A stretch of 64,000 bases of DNA from DAOSEC01 sp035362935 (GTDB taxonomy: Bacteria > Bacillota_I > Bacilli_A > ML615J-28 > CAG-313). Below the pieces are notes generated by a model. It was not told the DNA's origin. It did not search any database and saw nothing but the letters and a program-made list of their open reading frames with translations. The stretch is taken from the NCBI GenBank assembly GCA_035362935.1, contig DAOSEC010000001.1, forward strand, positions 1 through 64,000. The letters are read 5' to 3'. This document shows, piece by piece, positions 35,878-44,754 of this stretch. Position numbers and translations under genes: made by a program. Numbering within the stretch: the first letter of the stretch is position 1; every line of letters starts with the position of its first letter.

Positions 35878-37188
35878 ATGAAAAAACTACTTACAATCAT
35901 TATAATTATTTTGTTTGTTGCTTTTTTAACAACACAAACACAAGCTAGCACAACAACGTATGAATGGATTTCAAAAAGTGATTATCTTGGCTATTTGAAT
36001 ACACCTTCTCATGTAGTGAGATTGCAGTATCAAAAATCAGAAGCAAACAGACTTAAAGCGCTGCAAGACTTGGATGTTGTAAAAGACATTCTTCTTACGA
36101 TTGAAGCAAACTTTTCGATTAGTCAAACACCAATCATGGAATCAAATGAGATAGAAGAATCCTTGTTAATGAAGGTTAATCGATTATCTGGCATTGAAGC
36201 AGTCGTTGTAAATGATGATTTTATCGAGCTCATTGAACTATCAATTGAAATGGCTGAGCTCACTAATGGATTATTTGATCCTACGATTGGCCCACTGACC
36301 TCACTATGGGATATTTCAATGCGATCAAACATATGCGATGGTTTTATGCTAGAACCCGGTGATAATTATTGTGATGCTCCTAGTTCAGAAGCAATTAATC
36401 AGGCTTTGTCGCTTGTTGACTATACAAAAATACAAATTGATAAAATTGCAAAAACGGTATATTTACCAACCCCTGGTATGAAACTAGATTTAGGTGGGAT
36501 TGCCAAAGGATATGCTGCAGACAAGGTGATTTCGTTCTTTGTTGAAGAAGGATATCAAAGTGTAATCCTTAGTTTAGGTGGGAATATTCATACTTATGGC
36601 AAGGATTTAATCAATAATGCAAATTTCCCGGTCGAAATACGCGACCCATTTAGCATTCTTTGGTATAATCGTATTGGAGGAATGCGCGTCCAAAACCAAA
36701 GCGTTGTAACAAGTGGTACCTATGAGCGTTTTATCATTGATGATGAAGGAAATCGATATCATCACTTACTAAATGCAAAAACAGGATATCCATTTGAAAG
36801 TGATTTGGTGTCCGTAACGATACTATCACCAAGTTCAGCGATTGCAGATGCTTTGGCAACAGGTTTATATGGTTTAAGTTTGGAAGAAGGAATAGCTCTT
36901 GTTGAAGCAGATCCAAATTTAGAAGCCGTGTTTGTAACAACCAACAAACATATATATAAATCAAACACATTAAAGTTCACATACGACACAAAATTAAATG
37001 ATGATGGCTTTGTGTTCCATGGCGAAAATTTTAGAGACGATGCATTACTCTATCCAAACGGTAAGCCAACAACGACCAATCCAATTGTATACATTGGTAT
37101 AACGATTGCGTCGGTTGGGGTATCCATTATTGGATATGCAATATACTTAGCAGTCAAAAAGAAACCACAAATAGACAAAGGAGAGTAG
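35878..37188 (+). CDS. apbE: FAD:protein FMN transferase, membrane-anchored
   Basis: A 436-residue ApbE-family flavinyltransferase that attaches FMN to Thr residues of exported or membrane flavoproteins using FAD. An N-terminal signal or anchor (KKLLTIIIIILFVAFLTT) is followed by the ApbE domain with GLFDPTIGPLTSLWDI, MKLDLGGIAKGYAADKV, ILSLGGNIHTYG and HHLLNAKTGYPFESD. A C-terminal membrane helix (IVYIGITIASVGVSIIGYAIYL) is unusual for the family. I took the ATG at 35878, which follows GGGATGG; an in-frame GTG lies at 35857. sufC begins 4 nt later. Confidence 0.9.
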   Translation: MKKLLTIIIIILFVAFLTTQTQASTTTYEWISKSDYLGYLNTPSHVVRLQYQKSEANRLKALQDLDVVKDILLTIEANFSISQTPIMESNEIEESLLMKVNRLSGIEAVVVNDDFIELIELSIEMAELTNGLFDPTIGPLTSLWDISMRSNICDGFMLEPGDNYCDAPSSEAINQALSLVDYTKIQIDKIAKTVYLPTPGMKLDLGGIAKGYAADKVISFFVEEGYQSVILSLGGNIHTYGKDLINNANFPVEIRDPFSILWYNRIGGMRVQNQSVVTSGTYERFIIDDEGNRYHHLLNAKTGYPFESDLVSVTILSPSSAIADALATGLYGLSLEEGIALVEADPNLEAVFVTTNKHIYKSNTLKFTYDTKLNDDGFVFHGENFRDDALLYPNGKPTTTNPIVYIGITIASVGVSIIGYAIYLAVKKKPQIDKGE

Positions 37189-37191
37189 ATT

Positions 37192-38016
37192 ATGGGATCA
37201 AAATTAGTAATCAAAGATTTACATGTAAGTGTAGAAGGAAAAGAAATATTAAAAGGTGTCAACCTTGAAATGAATACCAATGAAATGCATATTATCATGG
37301 GACCAAACGGGACTGGAAAATCAACCCTAGCAGCTAGCGTTATGGGTCATTATCGGTATGAAGTTACGAGTGGAACCGTCACATTAGACGGGGAAGATGT
37401 GTTAGCGATGAGTGTTGATGAACGCAGTCGTAAAGGTCTATTTTTGGCGATGCAATATCCATCTGAAATCAGTGGTGTGACCAATTCTGATTTTATTAAA
37501 ACGGCAATGCAATCAAGACTAGAAGAAAACCAAACAATTCCATTATTTAAGTTTATCAAAGAATACGATAAAGCAGTAAAAGACTTAAAAATGGGTGGAG
37601 ATTTACCGCATCGTTATGTCAATGAAGGATTTTCTGGTGGAGAAAAGAAACGAAATGAAATTCTCCAAATGAAAATGCTAAAACCGAAATTTGCGATTTT
37701 AGATGAAATTGACTCAGGATTAGATATCGATGCACTTCGAATTGTCGGAGAAAATGTTAATAAAATGAAAAACGAACAATTTGGAGCATTGGTGATTACC
37801 CATTACGAACGCTTGCTTGATTATGTAGATGCAGATGTTGTTCACATTATGCTAGATGGACGTATTGTAAAAACAGGAGACAAAGAACTAATCAAAAAAG
37901 TTGACACTGCGGGATATGATTGGATTAAAGAAGAACTAGGCATTGAAGATTCCGAAGATCAAGCAGAATTAAGACGAGTTGCTTTGGGAACTTGTGCGGT
38001 TAAAGGACAACACTAA
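37192..38016 (+). CDS. sufC: Fe-S assembly ATPase SufC
   Basis: A 274-residue ABC-type ATPase that drives remodelling of the SufBCD scaffold. Walker A GPNGTGKST, the Q-loop FLAMQYPSEISG, the signature FSGGEKKRNEILQ and FAILDEIDSGLDIDAL (the SufC-type DEIDSGLD) are intact, with THYERLL as the switch. The family is usually about 250 residues; this one has an acidic C-terminal extension ending GTCAVKGQH. GGAG precedes the start. Confidence 0.96.
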   Translation: MGSKLVIKDLHVSVEGKEILKGVNLEMNTNEMHIIMGPNGTGKSTLAASVMGHYRYEVTSGTVTLDGEDVLAMSVDERSRKGLFLAMQYPSEISGVTNSDFIKTAMQSRLEENQTIPLFKFIKEYDKAVKDLKMGGDLPHRYVNEGFSGGEKKRNEILQMKMLKPKFAILDEIDSGLDIDALRIVGENVNKMKNEQFGALVITHYERLLDYVDADVVHIMLDGRIVKTGDKELIKKVDTAGYDWIKEELGIEDSEDQAELRRVALGTCAVKGQH

Positions 38017-38017
38017 T

Positions 38018-38866
38018 ATGGATGCACTTCAAACCAAACAATGGACATTCTTAAAACAACAAAACATAGTTTCGGATGAAACCGACTATATTGGTTATGA
38101 GTTTGCGAAAAACGAAGTTGTGAAGTTTACTAGAACTGAACCATTCCGTGTATATTATATATATGCAAATACAGAAGTTTCTATTTACGAGACGATTTCT
38201 AAAGAGCTTGACAATGTGAAAACAATTATCATTGGGATGGAAAATGCAAACATCAAATTTTACACACTCAATGAAACACCAAACAACACAGCAGTGGTTG
38301 ACATCTATTTGATGAAAGACGCAGTCATTAACTCAAATATTATCGAGTTAAGTAAGCAAAAAGCAAATGTAACGAGCAACATTTATTTTCTTGAAACAGG
38401 TTGTCATGCGAATGCAAATTCGGTTGCGATTGGGAATGGAACATCAGACTTAGAGGTAACGATTCACTTCATTCACAAAGCAAAACACACAACTGCCGTA
38501 ATGAACAATTACGGGATTGCGAAAGATCAATCAAAAATTTTCTATACTGGAATTTCTACGATTGAAAAAGGCAATAGCAAAACAGACTCATATCAAAAAA
38601 CAAGAGGTCTAAACTTAAGCAAAGATGCAAAAGTAATCGCAAGACCATATCTTTATATCGATGAATTTGACGTTATCGCTGGACATGGTGCGAGCATTGG
38701 CTCTGTCAGTGAAGATGATTTGTTTTATTTAATGAGTCGAGGGTTACGCAAAGAAGAAGCACAAAAAATGATTATAAATGGATTTATTCGTCCTTTAATT
38801 GATCAAGTAACTGACAAACATTTTCAAGAAACGCTGATTGAACTCATTGACCAAAGACTAAGTTAA
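38018..38866 (+). CDS. sufD: SufB/SufD-core protein, short SufD
   Basis: A 282-residue protein in the SufD position. The right-handed beta-helix core and the C-terminal helical end (ARPYLYIDEFDVIAGHGASIGSVSEDDLFYLMSRGL) match SufD. Firmicute SufD proteins are normally about 430 residues, so most of the N-terminal domain is missing. The frame is clean and flanked by intact genes, so it reads as a reduced form rather than a fragment. The ATG at 38018 is 1 nt after sufC. The conserved His in AGHGAS corresponds to the cluster-binding His of E. coli SufD (recalled). Confidence 0.85.
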   Translation: MDALQTKQWTFLKQQNIVSDETDYIGYEFAKNEVVKFTRTEPFRVYYIYANTEVSIYETISKELDNVKTIIIGMENANIKFYTLNETPNNTAVVDIYLMKDAVINSNIIELSKQKANVTSNIYFLETGCHANANSVAIGNGTSDLEVTIHFIHKAKHTTAVMNNYGIAKDQSKIFYTGISTIEKGNSKTDSYQKTRGLNLSKDAKVIARPYLYIDEFDVIAGHGASIGSVSEDDLFYLMSRGLRKEEAQKMIINGFIRPLIDQVTDKHFQETLIELIDQRLS

Positions 38867-38882
38867 AAAGGAAGTGCTTATC

Positions 38883-40082
38883 GTGAATGCATATAAACGA
38901 GATTTTGGTGTATTAACCAACCACTCGGATTTGGTTTATTTAGATAGTTGTGCAACAACACTAAAACCAATACAAATGCTAACTAAAATGAATGAGTATT
39001 ATAACGAATATGGTGTTAATATTCACCGTGGTGTGTATGATTTATCCTATAAAGCCACTGAAGAATATGAAAAATCACGAGAAATGGTTGCATCGTTTAT
39101 CAATGCAAACAGTAACGAGATTGTATTTACCAAAGGAACAACAAGTGCTCTAAATTTAGTAGCACATAGTTTTGGTCTATCTTATATCCAAGAAGGCGAT
39201 GAAATCATCACAAGTGAACTAGAACATCACAGTTCTTTGCTTCCTTGGATGAATGTTGCAAAGCTTAAAAAAGCAAAGTTAGTTTATGTACCTCTAACAT
39301 TAGAAGGTAGAATCACATTAGAAAATGTAAAAAAAGTCACAACAAATAAAACAAAAGTGATTGCATTAACTTATGTATCAAATGTGTTAGGATATATTAC
39401 ACCAATCCAAGAAATTATCTCATTTGCGAAAGAACATAATATCATTACTGTAGTAGATGCAGCACAAGCGGCACCTCATCTTAAAATAGACGTACAGGCC
39501 TTAAATTGCGATTTCCTCGCGTTTTCCGCACATAAGATGTTAGGACCAACCGGACTTGGAATTTTATACGGGAAATACAAGATATTAAAAGATATGGAAC
39601 CACTCGATTTTGGTGGAGATATGAATGATCATGTTAACATGTATGATGTTATTTACAAAGATGCTCCGTACCGGTTTGAAGGAGGAACACCTCCGATAGC
39701 CGAAGCAATTGGATTTCAAGCATCAATCGAGTACCTAAATAAAGTTGGATATGAATTTATTCATTACCATGCAAATACATTAGCAAAAAAAGCAATTGAA
39801 GAGTTGTTAGAAATTGATGGCGTTACCGTATACAACCCAACCACAGATTCTGGTGTTATTGCGTTTAACATTGATGGAGTCCATCCACATGATGCGGTTA
39901 GTATTTACGATGAATCACACATTGCATTAAGAGCAGGACACCATTGTGCTCAACTTGTAAGCAAATGGTTAAACTGTGTAGGAACACTTAGAGCAAGTTT
40001 TTATATATATAATACGTTAGAAGACGTGGATCGTTTTATACAAACTACAATAAAAACGAGAGATTTCTTTCGTCAGTTTTAA
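38883..40082 (+). CDS. sufS: Cysteine desulfurase SufS
   Basis: A 399-residue PLP enzyme supplying sulfane sulfur for cluster assembly. LDSCATTLKP is the start of the fold, LEHHSSLLPW, VVDAAQAAPH and AFSAHKMLGPTG (PLP Lys) follow, and RAGHHCAQ carries the catalytic Cys. Two GTG starts are possible. I chose 38883, which lies 8 nt from AAGGAAG, over 38874, which is adjacent to it. SufU follows and should accept the sulfur. Confidence 0.95.
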   Translation: MNAYKRDFGVLTNHSDLVYLDSCATTLKPIQMLTKMNEYYNEYGVNIHRGVYDLSYKATEEYEKSREMVASFINANSNEIVFTKGTTSALNLVAHSFGLSYIQEGDEIITSELEHHSSLLPWMNVAKLKKAKLVYVPLTLEGRITLENVKKVTTNKTKVIALTYVSNVLGYITPIQEIISFAKEHNIITVVDAAQAAPHLKIDVQALNCDFLAFSAHKMLGPTGLGILYGKYKILKDMEPLDFGGDMNDHVNMYDVIYKDAPYRFEGGTPPIAEAIGFQASIEYLNKVGYEFIHYHANTLAKKAIEELLEIDGVTVYNPTTDSGVIAFNIDGVHPHDAVSIYDESHIALRAGHHCAQLVSKWLNCVGTLRASFYIYNTLEDVDRFIQTTIKTRDFFRQF

Positions 40083-40092
40083 GGAGTAACTC

Positions 40093-40539
40093 ATGTCGAA
40101 TTTGGATAATTTGTATCGTCAAATTATAATGGAACACTATAAGAATCCAAGAAACAAAGGGTTAGTCAGTGATACAAGATATCAAACATTACATTTAACC
40201 AATGTATCTTGTGGGGATGACATAACCATTCAAGCCAGAATTGATCAAGGCATTGTGACAGATATTCATCATGAAGGAACCGGATGTTCTATATGTTGTT
40301 CATCCGCATCGGTTATGAGTGAAACACTAAAACATAAAACAGTCAAAGAAGCAAATCATATCATCGAGACATATTATCAAATGATCAAAGGAGAATCAAT
40401 ATCCGATGCAGATTGTTTAGAAGAAGCGATTGTATATGAGGGAGTTTCTAAATTTCCTGCACGTTTAAAATGTGCAACACTCGCATGGCGTGCAATGGGT
40501 GCTATATTAAGCAAAGAAGAAGGTGAAAATAATGGATGA
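40093..40539 (+). CDS. sufU: SufU zinc-dependent sulfurtransferase
   Basis: A 148-residue IscU-fold protein. VSCGDD, GTGCSICCSSASVM and LKCATLAWRAM give the conserved Asp/Cys set, and the insertion between the second and third Cys is typical of SufU rather than IscU. In Bacillus it takes sulfur from SufS through zinc ligand exchange. It overlaps sufB by 8 nt. Confidence 0.93.
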   Translation: MSNLDNLYRQIIMEHYKNPRNKGLVSDTRYQTLHLTNVSCGDDITIQARIDQGIVTDIHHEGTGCSICCSSASVMSETLKHKTVKEANHIIETYYQMIKGESISDADCLEEAIVYEGVSKFPARLKCATLAWRAMGAILSKEEGENNG

Positions 40540-41938
40540 AAAACAAAGAATAGATAAAATAGTCGGTGATTATAAATATGGTTTTTCAACCGACGCAAAA
40601 CGTGTCGTAGACACTGGTAAGGGAGTTAATGAGGATGTCGTAAGACAAATCTCTCGATATAAAAACGAACCACTTTGGATGGAAGAATTCCGAGTGAAAG
40701 CTTATAAATATTTCGAAAAAACAAAAATGCCTACATGGGGTCCAGATTTATCAAGCATTACGTTTGATGAATATACATATTACATCAAGTCAAGTGCGAA
40801 AGTAGAAACTTCTTGGGATGAAGTGCCACCAGAAATCAAAGATACCTTTGATAAGTTGGGTATTCCTGAGGCTGAACAACTTTATTTAGCTGGTGTAACA
40901 ACACAGTTTGAATCCGAAGCAGTCTATCATTCAACCTTAAAAGAATTGGATGATTTAGGTGTTGTGTTTTGCGACACAGATACTGCACTAAGAGAACATC
41001 CAGAGCTATTTAAAGAGTATTTTGGAAAGGTAGTACCTTACGCAGATAACAAATTTGCTGGACTCAACAGTGCAGTATGGAGTGGTGGATCATTTATCTA
41101 TGTTCCAAAAGGAGTCAAAGTGTCAAAACCACTACAATCTTATTTTAGAATTAACTCAGAACAAATGGGTCAGTTTGAACGAACACTGATTATCGTTGAT
41201 GAAGGCGCAAGTTTGAATTATGTAGAAGGATGTACAGCCCCACGATATTCAAAAGACTCGTTACACGCAGCTGTTGTTGAAATCTTTGTGAAAAAAGGTG
41301 GATACTGTCGATATACTACCATTCAAAATTGGTCAGATAACATTATTAATCTCGTAACAAAACGTGCCATGGTTGAAGAACATGGACATATGGAATGGAT
41401 TGACGGAAATTTAGGATCAGGAATTAACATGAAATACCCTGCTTGTATCTTAAGAGGACCATATGCAAAAGGAACCACCATTTCGATTGCCTTTGCTGGT
41501 GCAAATCAAGTACAAGATACAGGGGCTAAGATGATTCATCTAGCACCAAACACCACAAGCCAAATTATCTCGAAGTCGATTTCAAGAGGTGGTGGAAAAG
41601 TGAACTACCGTGGTCTGGTAAGACACGCAAAAGATGCAATTAACGCAGTCTCTCGCATTGAATGTGACACAATTATTTTAGATGGGGAATCGTTTAGTGA
41701 CACAATTCCAACAAACATTGTAGAAAACAATCAATCACGCATTGAACATGAAGCTACCGTATCCAAAGTGAGTGATGAGCAAATGTTTTATCTCATGAGT
41801 AGAGGTCTCACCGAAGAACAAGCAATGGAAATGATTGTAATGGGATTTATTGAACCGTTTGCGAAAGAACTACCTATGGAATATGCAGTTGAACTAAATC
41901 AATTGATCAAGTTAGAGATGGAAGGTTCAATAGGATAA
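40532..41938 (+). CDS. sufB: Fe-S cluster assembly scaffold SufB
   Basis: A 468-residue SufB. YKYGFSTDAKRVVDTGKG is the N-terminal signature, VVFCDTDTALREHPELFKEYFG the mid region, YVEGCTAPRYSKDSLHAAVVEIF and LRGPYAKGTTISIAFAG lie in the beta-helix core, and ETTVSKVSDEQ-type ATVSKVSDEQMFYLMSRGL closes it. The ATG at 40532 follows AAGGTG inside the sufU end. Last of apbE-sufCDSUB. Confidence 0.96.
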   Translation: MDEKQRIDKIVGDYKYGFSTDAKRVVDTGKGVNEDVVRQISRYKNEPLWMEEFRVKAYKYFEKTKMPTWGPDLSSITFDEYTYYIKSSAKVETSWDEVPPEIKDTFDKLGIPEAEQLYLAGVTTQFESEAVYHSTLKELDDLGVVFCDTDTALREHPELFKEYFGKVVPYADNKFAGLNSAVWSGGSFIYVPKGVKVSKPLQSYFRINSEQMGQFERTLIIVDEGASLNYVEGCTAPRYSKDSLHAAVVEIFVKKGGYCRYTTIQNWSDNIINLVTKRAMVEEHGHMEWIDGNLGSGINMKYPACILRGPYAKGTTISIAFAGANQVQDTGAKMIHLAPNTTSQIISKSISRGGGKVNYRGLVRHAKDAINAVSRIECDTIILDGESFSDTIPTNIVENNQSRIEHEATVSKVSDEQMFYLMSRGLTEEQAMEMIVMGFIEPFAKELPMEYAVELNQLIKLEMEGSIG

Positions 41939-41942
41939 CTAT

Positions 41943-41969
41943 AAAAAAGCATCCAATGGATGCTTTTTT
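41943..41969 (+). terminator. Terminator of the suf operon
   Basis: A 12-bp stem AAAAAAGCATCC / GGATGCTTTTTT (41943-41954 with 41958-41969), loop AAT. Confidence 0.88.
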
Positions 41970-41993
41970 CACAGGGCATAACCGATAAAACTC

Positions 41994-42022
41994 TTGTCAA
42001 ACACAACAAGTTAGACTATAAT
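41994..42022 (+). promoter_or_regulatory. Promoter of the unknown gene at 42044
   Basis: TTGTCA (41994-41999), a 17-nt spacer and TATAAT (42017-42022). The predicted transcript begins about 15 nt before the start codon, just ahead of AGGAGG. Confidence 0.8.
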
Positions 42023-42043
42023 ATCCTTAAAAGGAGGTACTCC

Positions 42044-42769
42044 ATGGCAAAAAATTTCGTTAAGTCAATGCTTATCATTCTAGGATCAATGTCGGCAATT
42101 GCAATTATAACAATATGGATTATTGGATTGTTTGTTCAAGAAGTACCGACTTCAGCATTCGAAGAATTCAGCACCGAGGAACAATTGCAAGATAGAATGT
42201 TTTTAGATAAAAAGACAGACTATTTGGTTGGTTTCCCATCATATATTCCAAATCACTTTCTAGAATCAGACTATCTTGAACAAACCAATTATATATTAGA
42301 TTACTCACAACAAAAGTATTATGCGATTGTTGAATCTTTTTCAACGAAGGATAAAAAATTCACGCACAATGGTTATATCATGTCCATTCATAGCAGAATG
42401 AATTCAAAAACCAATCCACTTGAATTTGTTGAAGAGCGACTCGTTATAGCATCACAATTTGATAGAAAAATTGATGAATCCATCGACAATAAATATTTTG
42501 ATGATGGTGGAGTACCAACTGTATTTAATGACATTGGAATTGTTGACAAAGATGGCGAATATTTTGTTACAATTGAAAACATACATGTAAGATACTTCGT
42601 GAAAAATGCCAGCGGGACAGACGACAAATCACAGATCAGCGCTTTCTTTAAATACAATGGTGGTGTGTACAAGGTTTACTTAGAAACATCGTATAATTTA
42701 AGCGGTCTTGATCTAAATTGGTGCATAGATGAACTTAGTAAAATAATAGAAGGAATAGTGACTGAATAA
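42044..42769 (+). CDS. Unrecognised membrane-anchored protein
   Basis: A 241-residue protein I do not recognise. Residues about 7-29 (SMLIILGSMSAIAIITIWIIGLF) form one hydrophobic helix. The rest is polar, with many aromatic and acidic residues, and is predicted to face outward. No lipobox or known motif is seen. The start at 42044 follows AGGAGG and the promoter predicts a leader of about 15 nt; the frame extends upstream, but only through the promoter. It is a single-gene unit between the suf terminator and the tilS promoter. A weak hairpin TAAGAC / GTCTTA follows the stop. Confidence 0.7.
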   Translation: MAKNFVKSMLIILGSMSAIAIITIWIIGLFVQEVPTSAFEEFSTEEQLQDRMFLDKKTDYLVGFPSYIPNHFLESDYLEQTNYILDYSQQKYYAIVESFSTKDKKFTHNGYIMSIHSRMNSKTNPLEFVEERLVIASQFDRKIDESIDNKYFDDGGVPTVFNDIGIVDKDGEYFVTIENIHVRYFVKNASGTDDKSQISAFFKYNGGVYKVYLETSYNLSGLDLNWCIDELSKIIEGIVTE

Positions 42770-42817
42770 GACTTTACGAAGGTAGGGTCTTATTGTCATT
42801 TATTGAAAATAAAAACA

Positions 42818-42846
42818 TTGAAGAAAGTAACAACTTGGTATATAAT
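42818..42846 (+). promoter_or_regulatory. Promoter of the tilS-hpt-ftsH operon
   Basis: TTGAAG (42818-42823), a 17-nt spacer and TATAAT (42841-42846). Confidence 0.75.
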
Positions 42847-42869
42847 ATATATATGATTTGGTGGGTTTT

Positions 42870-44213
42870 ATGGAAAGATTAATAGCAAAATTAAAAAGTG
42901 AAAAATGGATCTATGATGAAAAAGTTTTAGTGTGTGTATCAACTGGTGTAGACTCTATGGTTTTACTTGATGTATTATATAAACTTCAATCAGAATTAAA
43001 ACTAAAAATCATTGTGGCCCACGTGAATCACCAAAAACGTAAGATCTCTGATGTTGAAGAAGAGTTTATTATTGATTACAGTGAAAAACAAAACCTTAAA
43101 ATATATACCAAACGACTTGAGTTTGAATCGAATCAAAACTTTCAAGCAGAAGCTAGAGACAAACGATACCAATTTTTTTATGAAGTTGCATTAAAAGAAG
43201 ACATTAATAAAATTATTCTAGCACATCACGCTGACGATAATATCGAGACCATTATGATGAGGATTATACGAGGTTCTAACTTTGTTGGTTATGCAGGAAT
43301 GAAATTAGTAAGTGAATTCCGCGGATTACAAGTATTAAGACCAATGCTTACAATCAATAAAAAGCAAATATTACAGTATGCTAAAGAAAAGAAACTTAGA
43401 TATTTCGAAGACGAAACGAATTTTCAAGATTTATATAAACGCAATCGAATTCGACAAAACATACTACCGTTTTTGTATTATGAAGACGAGAATGTAGATG
43501 ATAAATTTGCATACTTTAGTCAAACTATATTCGAGGCAGCTAGGATTATCGAAGGCAAGGTAGATGATTATATTCATCAACATGTTACAGTTTTACCGGG
43601 AAAACTCACATTTGATAAAGGTCAATTTTTAAGAGAATCTGAGTTTGTCCAAAGAGAGATTATTTTCGAATTACTGAAACAAGAAGCGCTGTCATTATCA
43701 ACCGTAGATGAGATGATCAAACAAATCCAATCCGCAAAAGCAAATATTGTGAACTATGTATTTGATGAGTTAACAATGGCAAAAGAGTATGATAAAATAA
43801 GCTTTTTGTTTGGAAAACAACATAGCGAACCAGTTTGGATAAAAATAGATAGCCCAGGTACATACGAAGTACAAAACCGATATTTGGTTCAAGTTGTTGA
43901 AAAAAAGCACGAAACTAATGAAATTCAAGAAAATCTGTGTTATAATATTGAAATGTTACCGGTTGTTATAAGAAATCGAAAACCAGGAGACAGAATCAAA
44001 TTAAAAGCAGGAGAAAAAAAATTAAGTGACTTGTTTATTGACCTAAAGATTCCCAAACTTGTTCGTGAAAATCTACTGGTTATATCGAATTTAGATCAAA
44101 ACATTTTAGCAATCATAGGCGTTAAAACAAGTGAAACACTAAAAAATATGAGCAATACAAAGTATCAAATAATAGTAAAGGAGATTGAACATGATCAAAC
44201 ATCCAGACATTGA
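42870..44213 (+). CDS. tilS: tRNA(Ile)-lysidine synthase
   Basis: A 447-residue N-type ATP-pyrophosphatase that modifies C34 of the CAU tRNA-Ile so that it reads AUA. The PP-loop reads VSTGVDSMVLLDVL, a variant of SGGxDS that I recall from other Firmicute TilS. LAHHADDNIETIMMRIIRGS is the second signature, and the C-terminal domain has RNRKPGDRIKLKAGEKKLSDLFIDLKIP. The ATG at 42870 follows GGTGGG. The TGA stop lies inside hpt, so the two are coupled. Confidence 0.94.
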   Translation: MERLIAKLKSEKWIYDEKVLVCVSTGVDSMVLLDVLYKLQSELKLKIIVAHVNHQKRKISDVEEEFIIDYSEKQNLKIYTKRLEFESNQNFQAEARDKRYQFFYEVALKEDINKIILAHHADDNIETIMMRIIRGSNFVGYAGMKLVSEFRGLQVLRPMLTINKKQILQYAKEKKLRYFEDETNFQDLYKRNRIRQNILPFLYYEDENVDDKFAYFSQTIFEAARIIEGKVDDYIHQHVTVLPGKLTFDKGQFLRESEFVQREIIFELLKQEALSLSTVDEMIKQIQSAKANIVNYVFDELTMAKEYDKISFLFGKQHSEPVWIKIDSPGTYEVQNRYLVQVVEKKHETNEIQENLCYNIEMLPVVIRNRKPGDRIKLKAGEKKLSDLFIDLKIPKLVRENLLVISNLDQNILAIIGVKTSETLKNMSNTKYQIIVKEIEHDQTSRH

Positions 44214-44733
44214 AGAAATATTTATTACTCATGAACAAATTGTGAACAAATGCCAAGAATTAGGAGCTATCATATCTAGTGACTATGTAGGAAAAGTTCC
44301 TATTTTGGTTGGGTTACTTAAAGGGTGTGTACCCTTTATGTCGGAACTAATCAAGCATATCACTACATATATGCAAATTGATTTCATGGACGTTTCCAGC
44401 TATGCGGGTACGCAAACAACAGGAAAAGTGCATATTTTAAAGGATTTATCAGAAGATATTACAGGAAGAGATGTCATCATTGTTGACGATATTATCGATA
44501 CCGGCTTAACTTTACATGAGGTAAAAGAAATCTTGCAAAAAAGAGGGGCAAAATCGATCGAAGTGGTTACCTTAATTGATAAACCAGAAGGTAGAAAGAT
44601 AAACACCGTTGTTCCAAAGTACATCGGTTATAACATACCAAAAAAATTTGTGGTAGGATTTGGTTTGGATTACAACGAATTATATCGAAATTTACCATAT
44701 ATCGGAATACTCAAAGAGAGTGTTTACAAATAA
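44191..44733 (+). CDS. hpt: Hypoxanthine phosphoribosyltransferase
   Basis: A 180-residue purine salvage enzyme making IMP or GMP from the base and PRPP. VGLLKGCVPFMSELI, the YAGT loop and the PRPP motif VIIVDDIIDTGLTLHEV (about 93-109) are canonical. The ATG at 44191 follows AAGGAG and overlaps tilS by 23 nt. In this window it connects to purA and purB through IMP. Confidence 0.95.
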   Translation: MIKHPDIEEIFITHEQIVNKCQELGAIISSDYVGKVPILVGLLKGCVPFMSELIKHITTYMQIDFMDVSSYAGTQTTGKVHILKDLSEDITGRDVIIVDDIIDTGLTLHEVKEILQKRGAKSIEVVTLIDKPEGRKINTVVPKYIGYNIPKKFVVGFGLDYNELYRNLPYIGILKESVYK

Positions 44734-44754
44734 AACAATAGTAGAGGTGAAAAC

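Noticed and set aside
42900..42960. TilS PP-loop STGVDS as a dead active site
   Set aside because: I recall the same Ser-Thr-Gly variant in other Firmicute TilS proteins, and all other motifs are intact.
20034..44213. Mycoplasma-type code with UGA as tryptophan
   Set aside because: UGA ends ecfT (20034-20036), the radical SAM gene (30334-30332) and tilS (44211-44213) at sensible places, and tryptophan is UGG throughout.
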